In this document: one piece after another, positions 17,971 to 25,669 of the stretch
Layout: every line of letters starts with the position of its first letter
Position numbering within the stretch: the first letter of the stretch is position 1
NCBI GenBank assembly: GCA_963808455.1
Contig: CAWEHT010000216.1
Span: 1-58,906 of the forward strand
Direction of reading: 5' to 3'
Source of the DNA: CAWEHT01 sp963808455
GTDB lineage: Bacteria > Chloroflexota > Anaerolineae > CG2-30-64-16
DNA length: 58,906 bases
The notes under the pieces: model-generated
What the model was told of the DNA's origin: nothing
What the model saw: the letters and a program-made list of their open reading frames with translations, nothing else
The model's database searches: none
Program-made: the position numbers and the translations under genes

Positions 17971-19050
17971 ATGCGAAAGCAAGACCCACTGCAGGATTGG
18001 CTGCGCGTGCTCGTTCGACCTTCCCTGGCTGAGCGGAGCAAGATGCAGACCCAACTGACCCAGGAGCTGATTATCCTGAAACGATGGCTGGACACGGCTG
18101 CCACAAGGCGGCATGGCCAGATGAACGAGGTGATCGAACCTGGTTTCGGCACGTATTATGGCTTTGATCGGGCTGATTTCGCGCAGGCTCAAGCCCTTTA
18201 CCGGCGGGTGGTCGAGATGGGCGGCAAAGGCAACCAGTACGTTCAAGAACAGCTGCTTATCGCTCTGGCCGCCAGCGAGGATCCTGGGCTCATTCCATTC
18301 TGGCGCGACATGATCGATTTTCAGCCCCGCCCGCGTGATCAGTTCCTGGCCCGGCGTCGTACGTTGGCTCTGGCATCTTTGGCCTTGATGGCCATCCAGC
18401 AGAATGCCTCAGACGCCACGCTCGCACTGCGCAGCCTGACCCATCACGCCGAACCCGTCGTGCGTGCTGACGCGATTTACTACCTGGCTGCCGTTCAGCG
18501 GCGAGCAGAAGGCCATCTGCCAGTCGATATCGCGGGACAGATGGTGGATATCGCCATGCACGATTCGGCCTTTGCACCGCGATTCCAGGCGCGAGCCGTT
18601 TTGCGCCAGCATGGACTACCGGTGCCATTTGACTTCCCTGGCGGCGTATATGAATTGCGCGTGCAACTGGCCTCGGCGCAACGCACCCTTCTGGCTCGAT
18701 CCGAAAACACCTTGGAAGAACTGCATTTGGCCATCCAGGACGCTTTCGGCTGGGACGCCGATCACCTTTACTGCTTCTTCATGAACGGACAGGACGTCTT
18801 TGATGACTATCGGATCGCCAGCCCAGCCGAAGACGAAGGCCCCTACTGGGCTCAGCAGATACGACTTGGTGAGTTAGGCCTCGTGCTCGATCATCGGTTC
18901 ATCTACTATTTCGATTACGGAGACGGCAACCAGTTCCAGGTGGAAGTCACGAATATTTGCCTCCGTGCGAAGCGGGGGACGTATCCAAAGCTCATCGAGA
19001 GCCTGGGAGAGGCACCGGTACAGTATCGAGAATTAGAAGAAATAGCGTAA
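17971..19050 (+). CDS. HEAT-like plus pRiA4b ORF-3 domain protein
   Basis: A 359-residue protein. The N-terminal 220 residues look like HEAT-type helical pairs (EQLLIALAASEDPGLIPFW, LALASLALMAIQQNASDA, VVRADAIYYLAAVQ). The C-terminal 130 residues are a pRiA4b ORF-3 domain: GVYELRVQLASAQRTLL, LEELHLAIQDAFGWDADHLY, FIYYFDYGDGNQFQVEV. ATG 17971 lies five bases after GGAGG and is preferred over 17947. TATAAT at 17902-17907 could be its -10 box. It is the second pRiA4b-domain gene in the block and the only one on the plus strand. Function unknown. Confidence 0.75.
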   Translation: MRKQDPLQDWLRVLVRPSLAERSKMQTQLTQELIILKRWLDTAATRRHGQMNEVIEPGFGTYYGFDRADFAQAQALYRRVVEMGGKGNQYVQEQLLIALAASEDPGLIPFWRDMIDFQPRPRDQFLARRRTLALASLALMAIQQNASDATLALRSLTHHAEPVVRADAIYYLAAVQRRAEGHLPVDIAGQMVDIAMHDSAFAPRFQARAVLRQHGLPVPFDFPGGVYELRVQLASAQRTLLARSENTLEELHLAIQDAFGWDADHLYCFFMNGQDVFDDYRIASPAEDEGPYWAQQIRLGELGLVLDHRFIYYFDYGDGNQFQVEVTNICLRAKRGTYPKLIESLGEAPVQYRELEEIA

Positions 19051-19198
19051 CAATGTGTGGATCAGGCTCGAATCTGGGAATGTGCGGGCAAGTGCAGGTA
19101 GATAGCACAGAAGACGCTTTAGGTTGCGGACTGGATCATGGATCCTTGACCTGGCGTGCGTCTCCAGTATCGTAAGCTGTTTCGGTCGATCACACTGG

Positions 19199-19739
19199 CT
19201 AAGAATCATGGCCCTCGGCCTGACCGGCAAATTCCCGCCGCGCCTGATCCAGGGCTGCGTCACACAATTGGTCGCTGATCCAGAGCCCTGGTTGACGTTT
19301 GATTTCGTGCATCTGCAACTCAAAATCACTCAGGGCAATAAATTGGCGTCGGAAAGCCTGTAGAAGGATACCGACGGTGCCCTTACATTTCAGCCCTACC
19401 GCGCGTGCTGCATTCCTGGCGTGCGCATTATCAATCAACACCCACTCGGCAGATTCACGGCGCGCCAAGGCCAAGGCTTCCAGCTCACCAGCGTCTATGC
19501 CCCATGCAAACAAGGCATCATCACTCCCAATCTCGATCCGTGTGCACCTGTACTTGGCCTTGCTCGATGAAGAACTGCACGACTTCGGCATCTGGCGCGC
19601 CGAGGCGCATGCCGTTCAAGACGACTTCCTGATAGACCTCACTTGGTATCAATACACGCCCATACAATTGACCTAGCACCCCAAGTCGCCCCAGCTTTGC
19701 AAGGGCAATCAGAGGTCCAGCATTACTGACAACCGTCAC
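19199..19739 (-). pseudogene. DUF3368 PIN-like toxin, frameshifted
   Basis: A PIN-fold nuclease-like protein of the DUF3368 family. The first frame, from GTG 19739 with AGAGGA just before it, gives VTVVSNAGPLIALAKLGRL (Ser-Asn at the usual first acidic region), LIPSEVYQEVV and VVQFFIEQGQVQV. The rest is in another frame: DAGELEALALARRESAEWVL, IDNAHARNAARAVGLKCKGTVG. One indel near 19530-19550 separates them. It follows a UPF0175 gene by about 30 bases, the usual toxin-antitoxin arrangement. Either decayed or broken by sequence error. Confidence 0.75.
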
Positions 19740-19767
19740 GCCAGTTCCTCTCGCAGAGTTTCGTTGT

Positions 19768-20000
19768 CTACTGTTCGCCGCGTATGCCTTGGGCCGCAGC
19801 ATATTGGGTCATCTCGCGCAGCGACACTCCAGCCAAGCGCGGGCACGCCAGATCGAGATGCCGCCCTGCTTGTAAAGTGCCAGGGCTTGTTCCATCTTCA
19901 ATTGACGCAGCCCCAGTCGCAACAGCTCAGCCAGCTCGCCCCGATAGGGTGCGATTTCCTTCATTAGCGCTTCAGACACGGACACTGTTAGAGTCTCCAT
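19768..20000 (-). pseudogene. UPF0175 antitoxin-like protein, frameshifted
   Basis: A small protein of the UPF0175 family, the usual partner of DUF3368 PIN proteins. It starts METLTVSVSEALMKEIAPYR at ATG 20000 with GGAGA in front, and runs to YKQGGISIWRA. The expected helix-turn-helix end, RLAGVSLREMTQYAAAQGI, lies in the next frame and stops at 19768-19770. A one-base indel near 19840 joins the halves. Confidence 0.75.
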
Positions 20001-20215
20001 TCACTGATTCTCCATGCCCTCATTATAGATCGGATTCCAGTGCTGGGTCAACGAAGCGAAGAACGAGGATGTTGGGCCGCGTGGTGAGTTTTGTCCAGTC
20101 ATACCCACCTCGGGTATAATGCCATCGCTGTCTGAGCTATGTGTCCAACAAGGCGCATAGCAGTGGCAGCAGTGTCGTTTGGAGGCGAAAGGACGCGGTT
20201 TCCGAGGAACCGGCC

Positions 20216-20253
20216 ACCTCATGGCTCGGTTCAACCGCAGACCTCATGGCTCG
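20216..20253 (+). repeat. Paired copies of ACCTCATGGCTCG
   Basis: The 13-mer occurs at 20216-20228 and 20241-20253, just before the IS701-family element, and once more at 6490-6502 beside the IS4-like element. Origin unknown. Confidence 0.5.
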
Positions 20254-20269
20254 CCAAATGCGGTGGCCC

Positions 20270-21723
20270 TAATACTACAACGACGCATGCCTGTGGTACA
20301 ATAACCTCCAATTATGCGGTGCAGCCGCCATGGAGGTCTTGACATCAACCCAATCGAGTTCGAACAGGTAGCAACATCGTTCGCTAAGTTTCATCAGGTA
20401 TTTGCGCCATTGTTTGGGCGCACCGAAGCGCGAGAGCGCAGTGAGCAATACTTGCGGGGTCTGCTGGTGCAGCAAACCGATCGCCGCAACGCCGAGAATC
20501 TGGCCGAGACCATCGAGGGGGCTACGCCGCGCAGCTTGCAGCGCTTCCTGACCGAATCGCCATGGGACGATGTGCTGGTCATTGAGCGCTTGCAGGGCCA
20601 TGTCGGCCCACGCCTGGACCAGCCTGGGGCCGTTTTCGTCTTGGATGACACCGGTTTTGCCAAGAAAGGCACCAAGTCGGTGGGGGTAGCCCGCCAATAC
20701 TCGGGCACGCTGGGCAAAGTGGGCAATTGCCAGATCGGCGTGTTCTTGGCCTATGTCTCGGCGCAAGGGCACGCCCTGGTCGACAAGGCCCTGTATCTGC
20801 CCAAAGAATGGACCGATGACCGCCTGCGCTGTCTGGCAGCCGGGGTGCCGCGGGAGGTGGGCTATCAGAGCAAGGCCGAATTGGGTCTGGGCTTGTTGCG
20901 TCAGGCGCGCAAGGCGGGGCATCTGACGACGGCGTGGGTCACCGGCGATGCGGGCTACGGTGAAGTGCCCACGTTGCGGGATAGTCTGGCCGCCGAGGAC
21001 TGGTGCTACGTGCTGGAAGTGCCGAGCACCACGTGCGTTTTCACGCAAGATGCCCAGGTGGCGATACCAGTCTGGTCGGGCCGGGGTCGCAAGCCCAGCC
21101 AGCCGCAACTGCTGGCCGGTGAGCCTCGCTCTCAGAGTGTGGTCGCGGTGGCGGCCGGCCTGGCGCCCAGTGCGTGGCACGAGCTGACGGTGGCGGAGGG
21201 GGCGCAAGGTCCGCGCATCCACCAGTTTGCCGCCTTGCGCGTCTGGGAAAGCCGGGAAGGTCTGCCGGGGCGGCCCTGCTGGCTGGCGTTGCGACGGGAT
21301 CTGGATGGCAGCGAGGCCAAATATTACCTGTCGAATGCGCCCGCCGACACATCCTTGGGGCGTCTGGCCGAGGTCGGGGCCATGCGTTGGCCGATCGAGA
21401 CCGAGTTTCAGACCGACAAAGGCGAAACGGGTCTGGACGAGTACGAAGTGCGCACCTGGGCGGGCTGGCATCATCATGTCACCATGGCCCTGTTGGCCGG
21501 AACCTTCCTGTTGGACCTCCAACTGGACTGGGGGGGAAAATATGCCCCAAATCACCCGTCCGCAAATCACGCGAGTGCTGCGCCAGCTGCTGCCGCAGCG
21601 CAACTGGACCCCGGACGAATTGCTGACCTGGTTGAGTGAGACCCAGAGCCGCAATGAGCAGGCCAAACGCTCCCACGCCGCTCGCCGACGCTTGAGACGG
21701 ATTCGTCCGTCGTTGTAGTATTA
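20270..21723 (+). mobile_element. IS701-family insertion sequence, first copy
   Basis: About 1.45 kb bounded by a perfect 16-bp inverted repeat, TAATACTACAACGACG at 20270-20285 and its complement at 21708-21723. It holds one transposase gene. IS701 elements usually duplicate a 4-bp YTAR target; the outer bases here (CTAA on the left, TTAT on the right) do not match, so the original target pair is not evident. The ends resemble but do not equal those of the element at 51.8-53.3 kb. Confidence 0.85.
20314..21718 (+). CDS. IS701-family transposase, frameshift near the 3' end
   Basis: DDE transposase with catalytic Asp in VFVLDDTGFAKKGTKSVGV, Asp in WVTGDAGYGE and Glu in PIETEFQTDKGETGLDEYEV. 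The frame from 20314 ends at 21639 in Ala-rich nonsense. The proper C-terminus (NMPQITRPQITRVLRQLLPQ, ELLTWLSETQSRNEQAKRSH) lies in another frame and stops at 21716-21718. The shift falls at a run of seven G followed by four A (about 21531-21541), a classic slippage site, so either a sequence error or slippage-dependent expression is possible. The start is uncertain: GGAGG at 20330 lies after the ATG. Confidence 0.82.
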
Positions 21724-21724
21724 T

Positions 21725-21782
21725 GGGGGGTGTCTGAACCACCCTTTAGGGTCTAACCTCTTCTCCCCCAATCCCCTACAAT
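21725..21782 (+). promoter_or_regulatory. Promoter-like module B, copy 1
   Basis: A GGGTG/CACCC hairpin (21728-21732 and 21740-21744, 7-nt loop) is followed by AGGGTCTA and, exactly 32 bases after the hairpin, by TACAAT at 21777-21782. The same arrangement recurs at 47019-47074. It starts right after the IS701 end and points towards the first uspA gene, 302 bases downstream. Confidence 0.5.
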
Positions 21783-22084
21783 CAGAGCCAACAAAGAGTT
21801 GAGAGTCCATGGCAACAACCAGACGATTCGCCAGCCATCGCGCTTTGCCCACAGGCGGGGCGCGACCTGGGCACAAGTAGCCACCGCGCTTATGCGAAGA
21901 AAGGGAACCATCATGGATAGCGGCCCACTTGGATATGTGGTGATCGTTAACCGACGATGAGTTCACAATTGAGAAGAACCGGCTTCTGGGCCGTTAGTCA
22001 GAACTCAACCGGCCTGAACGGAAAAGCAGCCCAATTCCGCTCGGAGCCGCGGGCACGATATAAAGGGAAGGCCGTATTAGGGCC
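21783..22084 (+). other. Long leader before uspA1 with two tiny frames
   Basis: About 300 bases between module B and uspA1. Two short frames begin with ATG: 21811 (23 codons) and 21934-region MDSGPLGYVVIVNRR near 21913-21960, the latter after AAGAAAGGG. Either could be a leader peptide; neither is convincing. From about 22007 on, the sequence is duplicated in front of uspA2. Confidence 0.35.
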
Positions 22085-23086
22085 ATGTTCGACAATATCC
22101 TTGTCCCCTTAGATCGATCGGCTCTGGCCGAATGCGTCCTGCCCCATGCTGTCGGAATGGCCCGCGCCTTCCAGTCGCGGGTTATCCTGCTTAGCGTGCT
22201 CGAGCGGGGCACCCGGCTGGATTGCACGAACGGGGTAGATCCCTTCGAATGGCGGATCAGGAAGGCTGAAGCTGAAAGCTATCTGCGCACGTTGGCCGGC
22301 CGCTTGCAGGAAAATGGCTTGCCCCTGCGGAGGCAAACGCTGGAAGGCGAAGCCGCGGAACAGATCGTCGATTTCGCTCACAGCAGCAGTGAGAACCTGA
22401 TCATCCTGAGCAGCCATGGCCAGAGCGGCTTGACCGGATGGAACGTGGGCAGCGTGGTGCAGAAGATCGTCATGCGGGCACGGACGTCCATCCTGATCGT
22501 GCGCGCTCATCAGCCCAAGCCGGCCGATCTGCGCTACCGGCGGTTGCTCGTGCCCCTGGACGGTTCCCAACGCGCCGAATGGGTCTGGCCTCTGGCGATG
22601 ATTCTGGCTCGCGCGCAGGGAGCAGAGATCCTGCTGGCGCACGTGGTCAAGCCGCCGGAGATGCCCCGCCGCCTGCCGCCGACCGCCGAGGATGTGGAGC
22701 TGGCGGATCGCGTGGTAAAGCGCAACGAGGAGGAGGCGACGCGGTACGTGGACGAACTGCGCGCCTGGATGCCGGCATCGGTGCGCGGACGCGTCATGGT
22801 GGGTGAGCATGTGCCGGCAACGTTGCATCAGTTGGCGGATGAAGAAGGGGTAGACCTGGTCGTCCTGAGCGCCCATGGTTATTCTGGGGGCACCCGATTT
22901 CCTTATGGTGGAGTCGTCAGCAGCTTCATCACGTACGGGAGCACACCTGTGCTGATTGTGCAGGACCTTCCTGCGGACGAGATCCAGCCAAACCCGGCTG
23001 AAATGCGGGCCACAGACCGTGGGGCGTTGCCGATGCCATACGGCACGTTCGGCACTGAGGAAAATCGGCGATCGATGCGACTCTAG
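22085..23086 (+). CDS. Tandem-domain universal stress protein 1
   Basis: A 333-residue UspA protein with two Usp domains. Domain 1 (1-150) has FDNILVPLDRSALAECVLP and ends with LIILSSHGQSGLTGWNVGSVVQKI; domain 2 (about 155-300) has YRRLLVPLDGSQRAEWVWP and LVVLSAHGYSGGTRFPYGGVVSSFI. The first domain keeps an ATP-binding type G-x2-G-x9-G(S/T)-like loop (SHGQSGLTG...GSV); the second is more divergent. Such proteins bind ATP or other ligands and support survival in stress or stasis. It is the first of three related genes in a row. A long leader and module B lie upstream. Confidence 0.9.
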   Translation: MFDNILVPLDRSALAECVLPHAVGMARAFQSRVILLSVLERGTRLDCTNGVDPFEWRIRKAEAESYLRTLAGRLQENGLPLRRQTLEGEAAEQIVDFAHSSSENLIILSSHGQSGLTGWNVGSVVQKIVMRARTSILIVRAHQPKPADLRYRRLLVPLDGSQRAEWVWPLAMILARAQGAEILLAHVVKPPEMPRRLPPTAEDVELADRVVKRNEEEATRYVDELRAWMPASVRGRVMVGEHVPATLHQLADEEGVDLVVLSAHGYSGGTRFPYGGVVSSFITYGSTPVLIVQDLPADEIQPNPAEMRATDRGALPMPYGTFGTEENRRSMRL

Positions 23087-23415
23087 CCAGGTCTTTCCAC
23101 ACCTGACTTTGGAGAGCTTGTGCAGGCGCGGTGAACGTTCAAAGCCTGGTAGACGAAAACGATTGACACCCGGGCTAAAGAGCTTATAATAATAACAATT
23201 TTCTGTCTCATGGTGGTCTCACGAGCCGGTTTTCTGAGCGGCACGTTTGGTGCGCACCGAGGGAGATTCATCGGCGCCAGGTTGAAGCCATATCTGAATC
23301 GTGCAGGTATTGTCGAGACGCAGCCATCTCCAAACCCAACCGGGCTGAACGGGAAAGCGGCCCAAGCCAGCCTGGAGCCGCGGGCACTGTGCAAAGGGAG
23401 GCTCATGGTAGAGCC
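23087..23415 (+). other. Spacer between uspA1 and uspA2
   Basis: About 330 bases without a gene. The right part (from about 23338) repeats the leader found before uspA1. No module A or B box and no clear terminator were seen. Confidence 0.45.
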
Positions 23416-24438
23416 ATGTTCGACAATATCCTTGTCCCTTTAGACCGATCGGCTCTGGCCGAATGCGTCCTGCCCCATGCTGTAGCAATAGCCCGTGCCT
23501 TCCAGTCACGGGTCACCCTGCTTAGCGTGCTCGAGCGGGGCACCCGGCTGGATTGCACGGACAGGGTCGATCCCCTCGAGTGGCGGATCAGGAAAGCTGA
23601 AGCCGAAAGCTATCTCCGCACGTTGGCCGGCCGCTGGCAGGGCACCGGCCTGACACTGAAAAGACAGATGCTGGAAGGCGAAGCCGCGGAACAGATCGTC
23701 GATTTCGCGCACAGCAGTGCCATGAGTCTGATCATTCTGAGCAGCCATGGCCAGAGCGGCTTGACCGGATGCAACGTGGGCAGTGTGGTGCAGAAGATCG
23801 CCATGCGGGCACGGACGTCTATCCTGATCGTGCGCGCTTATCAGCGCAAATCCGCCGATCTGCGCTACCGGCGATTGCTCGTGCCCCTGGACGGTTCCCA
23901 GCGCGCCGAATGGGTCTGGCCCCTGGCTACGATTCTGGCTCGGGCGGAGGAAGCCGAGATCCTGCTGGCGCACGTGGTCAAGCCGCCGGAGATGCCCCGC
24001 CGCCTGCCGCCGACCGCCGAGGATGTGGAGCTGGCGGATCGCGTGGTAAAACGCAACGCGGAGGAGGCGAGGCGGTACGTGGAAGAACTGAGTGCCTGGA
24101 TGCCGGCATCGGTGCGCGGACGCGTCATGGTGGGTGAGCATGTGCCGGCAACGTTGCATCAGTTGGCGGATGAAGAAGGGGTTGACCTGGTCGTCCTGAG
24201 CGCTCACGGTTATTCTGGAGGCACCCGATTTCCTTACGGGGGAGTCGTCACCAGCTTCATCACGTACGGGAGCACGCCTGTGCTGATTGTGCAGGACCTT
24301 CCTGCGGACGAGATCCAGCCAAACCCGGCTGAAATGCGGGCCACAGACCGTGGGGCGTTGCCGATGCCGCACGGCACGTTCGACGTCGAGGATAGCTGGC
24401 AACCGTCACAGCTTCCAGTCCCGCCGATCTGGAACTGA
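23416..24438 (+). CDS. Tandem-domain universal stress protein 2
   Basis: A 340-residue close duplicate of uspA1 with the same two-domain layout: FDNILVPLDRSALAECVLP, SHGQSGLTGCNVGSVVQKI, then YRRLLVPLDGSQRAEW and SAHGYSGGTRFPYGG. Most changes lie in the first domain around residues 80-125 and at the very C-terminus. ATG 23416 is aligned with the uspA1 start and preferred over the in-frame 23389. Expected role as for its duplicate: ligand-binding stress protein, cytoplasmic. Confidence 0.9.
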   Translation: MFDNILVPLDRSALAECVLPHAVAIARAFQSRVTLLSVLERGTRLDCTDRVDPLEWRIRKAEAESYLRTLAGRWQGTGLTLKRQMLEGEAAEQIVDFAHSSAMSLIILSSHGQSGLTGCNVGSVVQKIAMRARTSILIVRAYQRKSADLRYRRLLVPLDGSQRAEWVWPLATILARAEEAEILLAHVVKPPEMPRRLPPTAEDVELADRVVKRNAEEARRYVEELSAWMPASVRGRVMVGEHVPATLHQLADEEGVDLVVLSAHGYSGGTRFPYGGVVTSFITYGSTPVLIVQDLPADEIQPNPAEMRATDRGALPMPHGTFDVEDSWQPSQLPVPPIWN

Positions 24439-24541
24439 TATCGGCGTCAAAGACAGCACGCTCGGACACATCTGTGCCCCAAAAAGAAGGAATCCGGCTC
24501 ATCCTGGCGTCGCGGGTTCGATCGTACAGGATGTTAGTCGC

Positions 24542-24560
24542 GCCCACTCTCCGAGTGGGC
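24542..24560 (+). terminator. Short hairpin between uspA2 and uspA3
   Basis: GCCCACTC (24542-24549) and GAGTGGGC (24553-24560) form an 8-bp stem with a TCC loop, about 100 bases after the uspA2 stop. No T-run follows; weak terminator or chance. Confidence 0.4.
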
Positions 24561-24708
24561 CACTATCTGATGAAGCGCTGCGACTCGAGCCGGGGCTTTC
24601 CACTCCCCGTTATGCTCGATGCGCTGCTCGCTGCCGTAGGCCTGCACGGCCTGTGGCAAGGATCGCTGCTGGGCCGGAATTGCAGCCGGCCATCTCAAAG
24701 AGGTACTC

Positions 24709-25669
24709 ATGTTCGAAAGGATCCTGGTTCCCCTGGACCGTTCGCCGCTGGCCGAATGCGTCTTGCCGCACACGGTGGCCGTGGCAGCGCTCTCTGGGCT
24801 CAGAATTGGTGCTCCTTCATATCCTCTCTCGATCCGACGGGCAGCACGGCCTCCGCGCGGTGGACCCGCTGGAGTGGCAGCTGCGCAGGGCAGAAGCAGA
24901 AAGCTACCTGGAAGGGGTGCGCACGCGACTGCAGGCGGTAGGCGTCGTGGCGCAGACGAAGGTCCTCGACGGGGACGCTGCCGAGCAGATTGTGGCTTTT
25001 GCCCGCGAAAACCAGGTCGGGCTTGTCGTCATCAGCAGCCATGGGCAGAGTGGCCTGAGCGGCTGGAACGTCAGCAGCGTCGTGCAAAAGGTGATCATGC
25101 GCGCTCCCCTCTCGCTGATGATCGTGCGCGCTTATCAGCCGGCTGGGTCGGACCTGGGAGATCTGCGCTACCGGCGGGTCATGGTACCGCTCGACGGTTC
25201 CCCGCGCGCCGAAAGCGTGCTGCCGCTGGCCGCCATCCTTGCCCGCGTTTCCGAGGCCCAGGTCTTGCTAGCGCACGTGGTGCTGCGCCCGCAGATGCCG
25301 AGGCGAACGCCGCTCAGTCAAGAAGACAGCAGCCTGGCCGACCGCATCGTGGAGCGCAACCGGAGCGAGGCCGAGCAGTACCTGAAGGACGTGCGCTCGC
25401 AGTTCCCGCCGGCAATCGCCGAGACGAGGCTGCTGATCGCCAACCATCTGGCGGTCGTGTTGCACGAGCTGGCCGACCAGGAGAATGCCGATCTGGTGCT
25501 GTTGAGCGCACATGGCGACTCCGGTGAGATGCGCTGGCCTTATGGCAGCCTGGTTGCCGGCTTCATTGCGTATGGCTCCTCCCCCTTGTTGATCTTTCAG
25601 GATGCGCCTGCCAGGGCGAGCGCGCCCACACCTGCCGAGGCTGCGGCACAGAATCATGGAAGCCGTTAG
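24709..25669 (+). CDS. Tandem-domain universal stress protein 3, frameshifted
   Basis: A third, more diverged two-domain Usp protein. The first frame gives MFERILVPLDRSPLAECVLP and then changes; the continuation LGSELVLLHILSRSDGQHGL, SHGQSGLSGWNVSSVVQKV, YRRVMVPLDGSPRAESVLP and SAHGDSGEMRWPYGSLVAGF lies in another frame. One indel near 24785 separates them. Its last 14 bases overlap the start of the glucan synthase gene, so the two may be co-transcribed. Confidence 0.85.

Larger units (their letters stand above)
22007..24384 (+). repeat. Tandem duplication carrying uspA1 and uspA2
   Basis: The stretch from about 22007 to 23064 (leader plus uspA1) is closely repeated from about 23338 to 24384 (leader plus uspA2), with high identity at the base level; long stretches around the second Usp domain are nearly identical. 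It records a recent tandem gene duplication. Confidence 0.8.
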
